A DNA stretch of 64,000 bases, from positions 868,001 through 932,000 of the forward strand of contig NZ_JBBLYU010000001.1 of NCBI RefSeq assembly GCF_037911135.1, read 5' to 3'. The stretch comes from Phaeobacter sp. A36a-5a (GTDB lineage Bacteria; Pseudomonadota; Alphaproteobacteria; Rhodobacterales; Rhodobacteraceae). The notes beneath the pieces were generated by a model. The model made no database searches and was not told the DNA's origin. It saw only the letters and a list, made by a program, of their open reading frames with translations. Position numbers and translations under genes: made by a program. This document shows positions 28,051-36,835 of the stretch, in pieces (the first letter of the stretch is position 1; each line of letters starts with the position of its first letter).

Positions 28051-29490
28051 ATGATCCCAGCTGATCTCACCGTTATCCTGCCAGAGATTGTTCTGGCGCT
28101 CAGCGCAATGGCGGCGCTCCTTGGCGCTGTCTACACCGGCAAGGACAAACTGGCCCCGGCATTGATCTGGCTGATGGCCGGTCTGATGTCGGCGCTGGCC
28201 ATCTGGATCGCCACCGGATCCTCGGGCAGCCGCGAGGCATTCAACGGCATGTTCGTCGACGATGGTTTTGCCCGCTTTGCCAAGGTCGCCATCCTGCTGT
28301 CGGCCTCTGCCGTGCTGGTCATGGGCCAGGACTACATGTCACGCCGTGGCATGTTGCGCTTTGAGTATCCCATCCTCGTCGCGCTGAGCGCGGTGGGCAT
28401 GATGGTGATGGTCTCGGCCGGCAACCTGATGTCGCTATACATGGGCCTTGAGCTGCAGTCTCTGGCGCTCTACGTCGTGGCTTCGCTGCGTCGTGACAGT
28501 GTAAAATCCACCGAAGCCGGCCTGAAGTACTTCGTGCTCGGCGCGCTTTCGTCCGGTTTGCTGCTCTATGGCGCATCGCTGGTCTATGGTTTTGCCGGGA
28601 CCACCGACTTTGCCGGTATCTACGCGGTGGCCAAGCATGGTGAAGTCTCCGTCGGTCTGCTGTTCGGCCTGGTCTTCCTGATCTCCGGCATGGCGTTCAA
28701 GGTGTCTGCCGTGCCGTTCCACATGTGGACACCTGACGTCTACGAAGGCGCGCCAACCCCGGTTACCGCATTCTTTGCATCGGCGCCGAAGGTTGCGGCC
28801 ATGGGTCTGTTCGCCCGCGTGCTGCATGATGCATTTGGTCATGCGGTACAGGACTGGAGCCAGGTTGTGGCCCTTCTGTCGCTGCTGTCGATGTTCGTCG
28901 GGGCTGTTGCCGCCATCGGCCAGCGCGATATCAAGCGTCTGATGGCCTATTCCTCGATCGCCCATATGGGCTATGCTCTGATGGGCCTCGCCGCTGGCAC
29001 CGCCTATGGCGTGCAGGCGCTGCTGGTCTATATGGCGATCTATGTCTCGATGAATATCGGCACCTTTGCCTTCATCCTGATGATGGAGAAGGACGGCAAG
29101 CCGATCACTGACATTCGCGCGCTCAACCTCTACTCCCGTCGCGAGCCGGGCAAGGCGCTGGCGATGCTGATCCTGTTGTTCTCTCTGGCGGGTGTACCGC
29201 CGATGCTGGGCTTCTTCGGCAAGCTTTATGTGCTTAATGCGGCCTATCAGGCGGATATGGCGTGGCTGGCGATTGCCGGTGTGATCGCATCGGTTATCGG
29301 CGCGTTCTACTACCTGCGCATCGTGTACTATATGTATTTCGGTGAAGAGGGCGAGGAGCTGGAAACCAACCGCTCGCCGATCCTCTGGGGGTTCCTGATG
29401 GCCTCGGCGGCCGTGATGCTTCTTGGGATCATCAACATGTTCGGCATCGAGGGTGCAGCGGCTGCGGCGGCTGCCACGCTGGTCAACTGA
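28051..29490 (+). CDS. nuoN: NADH-quinone oxidoreductase subunit N
   Basis: 479 residues, third antiporter-like pump, about 14 helices. It has [19 protein letters not shown] (channel Glu), [21 protein letters not shown] (Lys) and [17 protein letters not shown]. The C-terminus ends in an Ala-rich segment. Last gene of the nuo operon; a strong terminator begins 22 bp after the stop. Confidence 0.95.
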   Translation: MIPADLTVILPEIVLALSAMAALLGAVYTGKDKLAPALIWLMAGLMSALAIWIATGSSGSREAFNGMFVDDGFARFAKVAILLSASAVLVMGQDYMSRRGMLRFEYPILVALSAVGMMVMVSAGNLMSLYMGLELQSLALYVVASLRRDSVKSTEAGLKYFVLGALSSGLLLYGASLVYGFAGTTDFAGIYAVAKHGEVSVGLLFGLVFLISGMAFKVSAVPFHMWTPDVYEGAPTPVTAFFASAPKVAAMGLFARVLHDAFGHAVQDWSQVVALLSLLSMFVGAVAAIGQRDIKRLMAYSSIAHMGYALMGLAAGTAYGVQALLVYMAIYVSMNIGTFAFILMMEKDGKPITDIRALNLYSRREPGKALAMLILLFSLAGVPPMLGFFGKLYVLNAAYQADMAWLAIAGVIASVIGAFYYLRIVYYMYFGEEGEELETNRSPILWGFLMASAAVMLLGIINMFGIEGAAAAAAATLVN

Positions 29491-29511
29491 CGGTTTCGAC
29501 ACAGAACACAC

Positions 29512-29541
29512 AAAGGCCTGGTCTGCGGACCGGGCCTTTTT
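29512..29541 (+). terminator. Rho-independent terminator of the nuo operon
   Basis: AGGCCTGGTC-TGCG-GACCGGGCCT, a 10-bp stem with one mismatch, followed directly by TTT, and preceded by AAA. It lies between nuoN and birA, so birA-coaX-rnj may depend on read-through or a promoter in the short spacer. Confidence 0.85.
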
Positions 29542-29560
29542 GCCTTGAAGGGACAGCATC

Positions 29561-30310
29561 ATGAGTGATTGGCCAGAGGGATACGGGCGGAGCCTGCTTG
29601 ACGAGGTGGACAGCACCCTCGATGAGGCGACGCGACGCGCGCCCACATTGACCGGCCCTGAATGGATCATGGCCAAACGCCAGACAAAGGGGCGGGGGCG
29701 CCGTGGCCGTGCCTGGAAGGAGCCCAAGGGGAATTTTGCCGCAACACTCGTCATGCGGCCGGAGGGGCCGCCCGATCAGGTGGCGCTGCGCAGCTTTGTT
29801 GCGGCGCTGGCGCTTTATGATGCCTGTGTCGCGCTCTGCGGCGAGACGGCTGGACTTGCACTGAAATGGCCCAATGACGTGCTGCTGAATGGTGGCAAGC
29901 TGGCGGGGATCCTGCTGGAAAGCGCGGGGGCCGCCGCCGGTGTGACACATCTTGCGATCGGGATTGGTGTCAATCTGATCGAGACGCCGATGCAGGAATG
30001 GCTGGAACCGGGTGCTGTCTGGCCTGTCTCGCTGCTGTCGGAAACCGGGGTCCAGGTCACCCCAGAGGCGTTCCTGACCGCGCTTGCTGTCGCCTATGAC
30101 CGCTATGAACGACAGTTTGTCACCTATGGGTTCGAGCCGATCCGCACAGCCTGGCTGGCCCGTGCTGCGCGCCTGGGCGAGGTGGTGGTGGCCCGCACCA
30201 TGAACTCCGAAACCGAAGGCACCTTTGAGACAGTGGACGGCGGCGGCAACCTTGTCCTAAACACCGCCAAGGGCCGTGTCAGCATTCCGGCGGCGGATAT
30301 CTTTTTCTAG
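29561..30310 (+). CDS. birA: Biotin-[acetyl-CoA-carboxylase] ligase
   Basis: 249 residues. It makes biotinyl-AMP and attaches biotin to lysine of biotin carboxyl carrier domains. The nucleotide loop GRGRRGRAW (44-52) and KWPNDVLLNGGKLAGIL are clear. It lacks the N-terminal DNA-binding domain of E. coli BirA, so it is a group I ligase without repressor function. In this window its evident substrate is MccA (Lys611). It leads a birA-coaX-rnj set in the same direction. Confidence 0.92.
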   Translation: MSDWPEGYGRSLLDEVDSTLDEATRRAPTLTGPEWIMAKRQTKGRGRRGRAWKEPKGNFAATLVMRPEGPPDQVALRSFVAALALYDACVALCGETAGLALKWPNDVLLNGGKLAGILLESAGAAAGVTHLAIGIGVNLIETPMQEWLEPGAVWPVSLLSETGVQVTPEAFLTALAVAYDRYERQFVTYGFEPIRTAWLARAARLGEVVVARTMNSETEGTFETVDGGGNLVLNTAKGRVSIPAADIFF

Positions 30311-30331
30311 GGCATAGGAACGGGGCAGGTC

Positions 30332-31120
30332 ATGCTTTTGGCAGTCGATTGCGGCAACACCAATACTGTCTTCTCAATCTGGGACGGGGAGAATTTCATC
30401 GGCACCTGGCGTACCGCCACCGATTGGCGGCGCACGGCGGATCAGTATTTTGTCTGGCTCAATACGCTGATACGGCTACAGGGGATCGAAGCTGATATCA
30501 CCGATATGATCATCTCCTCCACGGTCCCGCGCGTGGTGTTCAATCTGCGGGTGCTGGCGGATCGTTACTTCCACACTCGCCCCCTGGTGGTGGGTAAGCC
30601 TGACTGCCTGCTGCCGGTTGCGGTGCGGGTTGATCAGGGAACCAATGTCGGCCCGGACCGTTTGGTCAATACAGTCTCCGGGTTTGACAAATATGGCGGC
30701 AACCTCATCGTCGTCGATTTTGGCACGGCGACAACCTTTGACGTGGTGGCCGAGGATGGCGCCTATATCGGCGGTGTGATTGCGCCGGGGGTGAATTTGA
30801 GCCTGGAAGCCCTACATCAGGCAGCAGCGGCTCTGCCGCATGTGGATATTTCCAAACCCCAGTCGGTGATCGGCACCAATACGGTTGCATGTATGCAGTC
30901 AGGTGTGTTCTGGGGATACGTAGGACTGGTGCGCGAAATCTGCGCCCGCATCAAAGCGGAGCGCGACGTGCCGATGAAAGTAATCTCGACAGGCGGGCTG
31001 GCGCCTTTGTTCCAGCAAACAGCAGATCTGTTTGACGCATTTGAGGATGATCTCACGATGCATGGGCTACAGATCATACACAAATATAATAAGGATAACG
31101 GTCTCGAGGATGAGCACTGA
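30332..31120 (+). CDS. coaX: Type III pantothenate kinase
   Basis: 262 residues. It phosphorylates pantothenate, the first step of coenzyme A synthesis. The ASKHA-fold motifs are present: LAVDCGNTNTVFSIWD (phosphate 1, Asp6), GPDRLVNTV, VDFGTATTFDVV (phosphate 2) and GGVIAPGVNLS. CoaX enzymes need a monovalent cation and are insensitive to CoA feedback. Starts 21 bp after birA. Its last 11 bases overlap the start of rnj. Confidence 0.93.
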   Translation: MLLAVDCGNTNTVFSIWDGENFIGTWRTATDWRRTADQYFVWLNTLIRLQGIEADITDMIISSTVPRVVFNLRVLADRYFHTRPLVVGKPDCLLPVAVRVDQGTNVGPDRLVNTVSGFDKYGGNLIVVDFGTATTFDVVAEDGAYIGGVIAPGVNLSLEALHQAAAALPHVDISKPQSVIGTNTVACMQSGVFWGYVGLVREICARIKAERDVPMKVISTGGLAPLFQQTADLFDAFEDDLTMHGLQIIHKYNKDNGLEDEH

Positions 31121-32777
31121 ACGTTTAATCTACCTGCCCCTCGGCGGGGCAGGCGAAATTGGTATGAACGCCTATATCTACGGCTACGGCAAACCGGGCA
31201 AGGAACGCCTGGTCTTGGTTGATCTTGGCGTTACTTTCCCGGACATGGACAGCACGCCCGGCGTGGATCTGATCATGCCGGACATCAGCTGGCTGAAGGA
31301 ACGGGCCGACCAGCTGGAGGGGGTGTTCATCACCCACGCCCATGAGGATCACATCGGCGCCGTGGCGCATCTCTACCGTGACCTGAATGTGCCAATTTAT
31401 GCCCGTGCCTTTACCGCAAATCTGGCGCGCCGGAAGATGGATGAGGCCGGTCTGGACAGCGAAGAGGTGAAAACCGTCTCCGCATGGCCAGAGGTCACCA
31501 AACTGGGGCCGTTTACCATCGGCGTTGCACCGATCTCACATTCCATCCCGGAGAGTGGCGGTCTGGTGATCGACACGCCTGCGGGGCGGGTCGTTCACAC
31601 TGGTGATTTCAAAACCGACCCGACGCCGATTGTCGGCGAGGCGTTTGATCCCGACATGTGGAGCGAGATTGCCAAGGATGGCGTCAAGGCGCTGGTCTGC
31701 GACTCCACCAATGTCTTCTCGCTGCATCCGGGCCGGTCTGAGGTCGATGTCGGACCCGAGATCACCCGCCTGGTGGGCGAGGCCGCGGGGATGGTGGTTG
31801 CCACCACATTTGCCTCCAATGTCGCGCGGGTGAAAACCCTCGCCGAGGCCGGTCAGCGGGCCGGGCGCTCCATCGTGCTGCTGGGCCGCGCCATGCAGCG
31901 CATGATCGAAGCCGCCACCGAAACCGGCGTGCTCAAGGACTTTCCGAAGGTGGTCAGTGTCGAGGCCGCGCAAGAGCTGCCGCGTGAGAACCTGATGCTG
32001 ATCGTGACTGGTAGCCAGGGCGAACGCCGTGCGGCGTCCGCCCAGCTGGCGCGCGGCAAGTATCGCGGGATCGAGGTGAAGGAGGGCGACCTGTTCCTGT
32101 TCTCCTCAAAGACCATTCCGGGCAATGAGCGTGGCGTCATTCGCATCATCAACCAGTTCTCTGAAAAGGGTGTGGATGTGGTCGATGACAGCTCCGGTCT
32201 CTACCATGTCTCCGGTCACGCAAACCGCCCCGATCTGGAGCGGATGCACGATATCATCAAGCCGCAGATGCTGATCCCGATGCACGGCGAGCACCGTCAC
32301 CTGCGCCAGCACGCCCGTCTCGGCGAGGCCAAGGACATTGCCAGCGCGGTTGTGGTCAACGGCATGATGATGGACCTGACCGGTGATCGCCCCAAGGTCG
32401 TGGATTATGTCGACACCGGCCGCACCTATCTGGATGGGTCGGTCAAATACGGTGCGCTGGATGGCGTGGTCCGGGACCGGATTCGCATGGCGCTGAACGG
32501 CCATGTCGTCGTCACCGTCATTCTTGACGAGGAAGATGAGCCATTGGGCGAACCCTGGTGCGATATCAAGGGGTTGGCCGAGACAGGCCGCTCCAATGCC
32601 GCGCTGGTCGAGGTGATGGAAGAGGATCTCAACCAGTTCATCATGCGCGCGGGTGCCAAAACACTGCGCGATGACGACAAGCTGGAAGAAAACCTTCGCC
32701 GCGTTGCCCGCCAGACAGCACAGAACGAGATTGGCAAGAAACCGGAAGTTACCGTGGTGGTCAGCCGGATGCGCTGA
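31110..32777 (+). CDS. rnj: Ribonuclease J
   Basis: 555 residues, a metallo-beta-lactamase/beta-CASP nuclease with 5'-3' exo- and endonuclease activity in rRNA maturation and mRNA decay. The zinc motif THAHEDHIGA (His76-His81 region), HTGDFKTDPTP, and beta-CASP segments LIVTGSQGERRAA and HVSGHANRPD are visible, then PMHGEHRHL. The start MSTERLIYLPLGGAGEIG at 31110 matches the family; upstream in-frame starts lie in coaX. A terminator follows. Confidence 0.94.
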   Translation: MSTERLIYLPLGGAGEIGMNAYIYGYGKPGKERLVLVDLGVTFPDMDSTPGVDLIMPDISWLKERADQLEGVFITHAHEDHIGAVAHLYRDLNVPIYARAFTANLARRKMDEAGLDSEEVKTVSAWPEVTKLGPFTIGVAPISHSIPESGGLVIDTPAGRVVHTGDFKTDPTPIVGEAFDPDMWSEIAKDGVKALVCDSTNVFSLHPGRSEVDVGPEITRLVGEAAGMVVATTFASNVARVKTLAEAGQRAGRSIVLLGRAMQRMIEAATETGVLKDFPKVVSVEAAQELPRENLMLIVTGSQGERRAASAQLARGKYRGIEVKEGDLFLFSSKTIPGNERGVIRIINQFSEKGVDVVDDSSGLYHVSGHANRPDLERMHDIIKPQMLIPMHGEHRHLRQHARLGEAKDIASAVVVNGMMMDLTGDRPKVVDYVDTGRTYLDGSVKYGALDGVVRDRIRMALNGHVVVTVILDEEDEPLGEPWCDIKGLAETGRSNAALVEVMEEDLNQFIMRAGAKTLRDDDKLEENLRRVARQTAQNEIGKKPEVTVVVSRMR

Positions 32778-32801
32778 TCGCTTCGGACCAAGTTGATAGA
32801 C

Positions 32802-32836
32802 AGGCCCGCCGCAGTTTCTGTGGCGGGCCTTTTTTA
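32802..32836 (+). terminator. Rho-independent terminator after rnj
   Basis: AGGCCCGCCGCAG pairs with CTGTGGCGGGCCT around a short TTT loop, followed by a run of T. It starts 25 bp after the rnj stop. A very strong hairpin closing the birA-coaX-rnj unit. Confidence 0.9.
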
Positions 32837-32878
32837 TGTGCACATCGGCCCTGTGGGCCACAGCCCACGCGCTTTATA

Positions 32879-32907
32879 GAAAAAGCCCCGGCGGTGGGGC
32901 CGGGGCT
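32879..32907 (-). terminator. Terminator for the minus-strand gene at 33 kb
   Basis: AGCCCCGGC and GCCGGGGCT pair around a 6-nt loop. On the minus strand a T tract follows. On the plus strand it ends in only TTT, so it can also act as a back-up stop for rnj. Confidence 0.8.
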
Positions 32908-32967
32908 TTGTTCGGCTGCTAGGGGCAACCGTCAATCTATACTGCGCAGGCGTCGCTGCGGATGGGG

Positions 32968-33141
32968 TCAGGCGTGCCGGGGGCGCGACAGCAGCGCTGC
33001 AAGCTTGCCGGGCAGGCTGACGATCCCACGGCCCAGGCTGCGCAGGAAGGAAGCCATCGCCTGTGCGCGCAGCTCATGTGCGCGGGCTTCGATGGCGCGG
33101 ATTTCGTCGGCGGTCACAGTGGGGAACTCAAGGTTGTTCAT
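32968..33141 (-). CDS. Small conserved protein of the RSP_7527-like type
   Basis: 57 residues from ATG 33141, MNNLEFPTVTADEIRAIEARA at the N-terminus: a short, strongly helical, charged segment followed by ASFLRSLGRGIVSL. Short proteins with this T-x-DEI-x-AI-x-ARA-x-x-LRA-x-A pattern are common in Rhodobacterales; I recall the family name RSP_7527, not verified here. An open frame continues to 33234, but the extra N-terminus is atypical. It has a dedicated downstream terminator. Function unknown. Confidence 0.6.
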   Translation of the reverse strand: MNNLEFPTVTADEIRAIEARAHELRAQAMASFLRSLGRGIVSLPGKLAALLSRPRHA

Positions 33142-33302
33142 GGCGGCTCTCATCTTGCTTAACTGCGTCTTGTTGCCCTCCAGATAGGCGTTCCTGCCGG
33201 GGGCGACATCTGCAAAAATGGGCAATCCTGCCATGCTGCAAGTGCAAAGCTCATGAGAGAAATCGGGCGCTGTTTGCGGTCAGGTTCCTGATCACACATA
33301 TG

Positions 33303-33331
33303 AAAAAGGGCTGCCCCAAGAGGCAGCCCTT
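33303..33331 (-). terminator. Terminator of the DEAD-box helicase gene
   Basis: AAGGGCTGCC and GGCAGCCCTT form a perfect 10-bp stem. On the minus strand it is followed by TTTTTCA, 27 bp after the helicase stop. Confidence 0.88.
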
Positions 33332-33357
33332 CGGAATACGACTATGCGGTAGCCAGT

Positions 33358-34911
33358 TTAGCCGGCGCGGCGCTCGGCAAAGCTGAGTGCGATAAAGCTC
33401 GGCATATGGTCGCCCATGCCAACCACATTGTTGCGGTCGTTGCCACCACGTCCCCGGCCGGATTTCTGGTTGCCCTTCTGCCCGGTCTTGGGGGTGGAGG
33501 GTTTCTCAGCCGATTTCTGACGGGAGGAAGAGCGGCTATCTCTGCGCTTCTCCTGCTCGCCCTGCGACTGCTCCGGCGTTGCCGCTTTGGCTTCAGCTGT
33601 CGGGATATCCTTAGCCTGTGCCTCTGGCGCTGCGGTCTCTTCCTTGGCGGCCGATTCCTTGGCAGCCGATGCACGGGTGGAAGACCTGCGGCTGCGGGTC
33701 TTGCGCTCTGTGGTCTCGCCGGTCGCTGCGTCCTTGCTGTCTTTTGCCGCTGGTTCGGCCTTTTTCAGCGGGTTCTCAAGACGCGGGATCTCGTTCTGGA
33801 CAAGGCGCTCGATATCTTCGAGGTTCCTTTCGTCCTTGGGCACGCAGATCATCATCGCGGTGCCGTTACGGCCTGCGCGACCCGTCCGGCCGATGCGGTG
33901 AACATAGTCCTCGGCATGGCTCGGCACATCGAAGTTGAACACATGGCTGACGCTGGGCACATCAAGCCCGCGGGCGGCCACATCAGATGCCACCAGAAAG
34001 CGCAGCGACCCTTCGCGGAAGCCTTCCAGCGTCTTGGTGCGCTGGCTCTGATCAAGATCACCGTGGATCGGCGCCGCGTCATAGCCGTATTTCTTCAGCG
34101 ATTTCGCAACGATATCCACATCCGTCTTACGGTTGCAGAAGATGATCGCATTGGTGCATTTCTCGCCTTCCTGATCAATCAGGTGGCGCAGAAGCTTCCG
34201 TTTCTCGCTGCCTTCACGATCGCGGCGCGAGGCTTTGAACAGCACAACACCCTGGGAAATATTCTCAGAGGTGGTTGCCTGCCGCGCCACTTCGACACGC
34301 TCCGGGGCGGAGAGGAAGGTATTGGTGATCCGCTCGATCTCCGGCGCCATGGTGGCGGAGAAGAAAAGGGTCTGACGGGTGAAGGGCGTAAGGCCGAAGA
34401 TGCGTTCGATATCGGGGATGAACCCCATGTCGAGCATACGGTCGGCTTCATCCACCACCATTACCTTGACGTCAGACAGGATCAGCTTGCCGCGCTCGAA
34501 ATGGTCGAGCAGGCGACCGGGCGTTGCGATCAGAACGTCAACCCCCTTGTCGATCAGCGTGTCCTGTTCCTTGAAAGAGACACCGCCGATCAGCAGGGCC
34601 TTCGTCAGTTTCAGGTGTTTGGTATAGGTGTCGAAGTTCTCCGCCACCTGGGCTGCCAGCTCCCGCGTGGGGCAAAGCACCAGGCTGCGCGGCATCCGCG
34701 CACGCGCGCGGCCACGCGCCAGCAGAGTGATCATCGGCAAGGTGAACGAAGCCGTCTTGCCGGTGCCGGTCTGTGCGATCCCCAGCACATCGCGCCCTTC
34801 CAAGGCGGGCGGAATCGCCCCTGCCTGAATGGGGGTGGGGGTTTCGTAACCCGCTTCCTCAATCGCTTTGAGGACTTTGGGGTTCAGGTTCAGATCTGAA
34901 AATTTTGTCAT
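33358..34911 (-). CDS. DEAD-box ATP-dependent RNA helicase, RhlE-like
   Basis: 517 residues. It unwinds RNA duplexes in ribosome assembly or decay. All core motifs are present: Q-motif TPTPIQAGAIP, motif I AQTGTGKT (46-53), DEAD (154-157), SAT in FFSATMAPEIE, and HRIGRTGRAG. From about residue 400 there is a low-complexity tail rich in Lys, Glu, Ala, Ser and Arg, ending in a GRGGNDRN region, likely binding RNA. ATG 34911 (MTKFSDLNLNPKVL) is chosen; an upstream open frame to 35028 is not conserved in character. It may work with RNase J encoded nearby. Confidence 0.92.
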   Translation of the reverse strand: MTKFSDLNLNPKVLKAIEEAGYETPTPIQAGAIPPALEGRDVLGIAQTGTGKTASFTLPMITLLARGRARARMPRSLVLCPTRELAAQVAENFDTYTKHLKLTKALLIGGVSFKEQDTLIDKGVDVLIATPGRLLDHFERGKLILSDVKVMVVDEADRMLDMGFIPDIERIFGLTPFTRQTLFFSATMAPEIERITNTFLSAPERVEVARQATTSENISQGVVLFKASRRDREGSEKRKLLRHLIDQEGEKCTNAIIFCNRKTDVDIVAKSLKKYGYDAAPIHGDLDQSQRTKTLEGFREGSLRFLVASDVAARGLDVPSVSHVFNFDVPSHAEDYVHRIGRTGRAGRNGTAMMICVPKDERNLEDIERLVQNEIPRLENPLKKAEPAAKDSKDAATGETTERKTRSRRSSTRASAAKESAAKEETAAPEAQAKDIPTAEAKAATPEQSQGEQEKRRDSRSSSRQKSAEKPSTPKTGQKGNQKSGRGRGGNDRNNVVGMGDHMPSFIALSFAERRAG

Positions 34912-35090
34912 ATGCGTCCGTTTTTGCGGACACTGACCTGGCCCGCGCGTGTATGTCAGGGCCGATTCCGCATGGTCTTGCGTCCTATCTCTATCGGCTT
35001 GCGCGGGGCATAGCAAAATCCGCTGCAATCGTCAAACGAAGCCGGGTTTTCGGCGCGTATTGATTGAATAACGGGCAAACTCGAAACAGT

Positions 35091-36056
35091 TTATTCAAAT
35101 TGCGGGAAATGTTCACGCCGTTTGGCGGTCAGATCCAGCGGGCAGTGGTGGATCATCCCACGCTTTTGCAGCCGTTGATAGATGTCCGGCGCCTCTGCGT
35201 TGATTTCGCCAAAGAAACGCTTCAGCCCTTCAGAACCGTGCTCTTCCTCGATCATCGACAGCAGATCATGGGTGTTCAACCCGCCGAGGTTGCGCGAAAA
35301 CCCGGCAGCCAGACCCGGACGATAAGAGCCCTGCTTGAGCCGGAACCGATAGCTGTCCTGCCAGGCCTCCCAACTCGGGGCGTGGCGATGACAGATCTGC
35401 AGGGCGTCCTGCTCCTGCTCGTGCGTGTTTTTTTCACCATGCTGGAACAGGTTGTGGATTTGGAACTGAATGTCAGGCAGGCCGGTGCGGGCGAACAGCT
35501 TGCCCGCAGTATGGCTGAGGAACCCGCCTTTCAGGAAGACACCAAATTCGGGATAGATCGCGCGGACCTGCTGTTCGCGGTCGGCTGCACTGGCAATCAT
35601 GGATTTATACATATCCACCCGCCCAGAAAGCGCTTCCAGCGGGCGCATCCGCAAGACATCGGTTTCAGCGGGCAGGGCAGCCAGTATTTCGCCAATCTGC
35701 GGCCTCGCACCTCTTGCCGAGATATGGGGCCAGAGAAATTCATCCACATCTATATGGGCGACCCAATCGGCCTGGATCCGGCCGTAGGCATGGGTCGCAT
35801 TCATCGTCTGGCGCGCCTGGTGCATCTTCGGGCGTGGTTTCTTGCGCTGGCTCCAGTGGCTGTCGTCGCAGGTGGTGACCCGCACCTTTGGATGTGCTTT
35901 CAGATGCGGATAGGCCTCAGGATTCGGCGCATCCAGATAGAGATGAAGCCGATGGGCCCCCAGATCCAGATGATAGGCGGCGAAATTCAGGATGGTCTCT
36001 GCATCGGCCTTGATCGTGCTGACGATGCCCCATTTCGGATCGTTGGGCCTGCTCAT
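35091..36056 (-). CDS. Glycosyltransferase family 2 protein (PF13704-like)
   Basis: 321 residues. N-terminal IVSTIKADAETILNFAAYHLD followed by GAHRLHLYLDAP is the opening of the Glyco_tranf_2_4 type, which begins with this anti-ambush-like loop rather than a classical GT2 start. The metal-binding DxD is Asp103-x-Asp105 in HIDVDEFLWPH. No membrane helices. It probably acts on a cytoplasmic acceptor for surface polysaccharide; the substrate cannot be read. It overlaps the upstream partner gene by 4 bp. Confidence 0.78.
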   Translation of the reverse strand: MSRPNDPKWGIVSTIKADAETILNFAAYHLDLGAHRLHLYLDAPNPEAYPHLKAHPKVRVTTCDDSHWSQRKKPRPKMHQARQTMNATHAYGRIQADWVAHIDVDEFLWPHISARGARPQIGEILAALPAETDVLRMRPLEALSGRVDMYKSMIASAADREQQVRAIYPEFGVFLKGGFLSHTAGKLFARTGLPDIQFQIHNLFQHGEKNTHEQEQDALQICHRHAPSWEAWQDSYRFRLKQGSYRPGLAAGFSRNLGGLNTHDLLSMIEEEHGSEGLKRFFGEINAEAPDIYQRLQKRGMIHHCPLDLTAKRREHFPQFE

Positions 36057-36814
36057 GATTTGCGGGGTTTCTTGTAACGCTGAATGCGGCCGAAAATGCT
36101 GCGGGGATCGTCCATGACCATCCGCAGCATCCGCACACCAAGCGGGCGCAGCACGGCATCGTCCTCGACCTGGCGCCAGAGCCGCGCCAGCATGTGCCGA
36201 TCCAGATCTCCGTGGGGCAGGTGATAGGGCTTCATGCCAAAGCCGATATCGTCAAGCTTCTTGCCTTTCACCCGAGGAAATCCGCTGTCGGTCGGCCGTC
36301 CTGACAGCCGACGTTCGCTATCGTGCAGTGCGATCATGTGAAACAGCATCTGGAGCCCCTGACCACCAAGCCGCTGCTCCATGGTATCCCCATGATCGGC
36401 AAAGGTGGCGGCGGCGGAAATCAACCAGCGTGTGGGCAGCTCGGCGGCGAGCATCGCGCCCTGTTCGCGCCAGATCCGCAGAAAGAGGCTGCGCGCTTGC
36501 TCTGGCGGATCCCGGCGCCGCAGAATCGCGATGCACAGCGCATGTCGTGCCCAAAGTTCGGGCTGCCCTGCGAACTCGGCTCGCAGGGCCTCCCATTTCC
36601 GCGCGATATGCCGACTGGGCAGATCGTCCTCTGGTGACTGTAGTGCGGCCTCGGGCAGGGGGGCGAGCAGCGACGAGAGATCCACATCCACCGGCGGCAG
36701 CGCCGACGCCGGATCTATGAAGGGGGTCTCTTTTTTTTCAAGCTGGCGCAGCAGGCTGTAGAACCCGCCAGGATAGGTTTCGTTGTCGATATCCATGGCG
36801 GGGTCTGATGTCAC
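36053..36814 (-). CDS. Conserved protein of unknown function, paired with the glycosyltransferase
   Basis: 253 residues from a GTG start; ATG 36796 (MDIDNETYPGGFYSLL) is equally possible and neither has a good ribosome site. The protein is soluble and largely helical, rich in Arg, Leu and Trp, with no motif I recognise; LWARHALCIAILRRRDPPEQ suggests helical repeats. The 4-bp overlap with the glycosyltransferase indicates co-expression and perhaps a shared pathway. The glycosyltransferase has its own DxD, so this partner is not needed to complete the active site. Confidence 0.72.
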   Translation of the reverse strand: MTSDPAMDIDNETYPGGFYSLLRQLEKKETPFIDPASALPPVDVDLSSLLAPLPEAALQSPEDDLPSRHIARKWEALRAEFAGQPELWARHALCIAILRRRDPPEQARSLFLRIWREQGAMLAAELPTRWLISAAATFADHGDTMEQRLGGQGLQMLFHMIALHDSERRLSGRPTDSGFPRVKGKKLDDIGFGMKPYHLPHGDLDRHMLARLWRQVEDDAVLRPLGVRMLRMVMDDPRSIFGRIQRYKKPRKS

Positions 36815-36835
36815 CTATGTGTCAGGGTGCTGGTC

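Noticed and set aside
33406-34899. Plus-strand frame opposite the DEAD-box helicase
   Set aside because: The helicase has all motifs; the opposite frame is an antisense artefact.
35064-36077. Plus-strand frame opposite the glycosyltransferase
   Set aside because: The minus-strand frame has a DxD motif and coupled partner; the plus frame has none.
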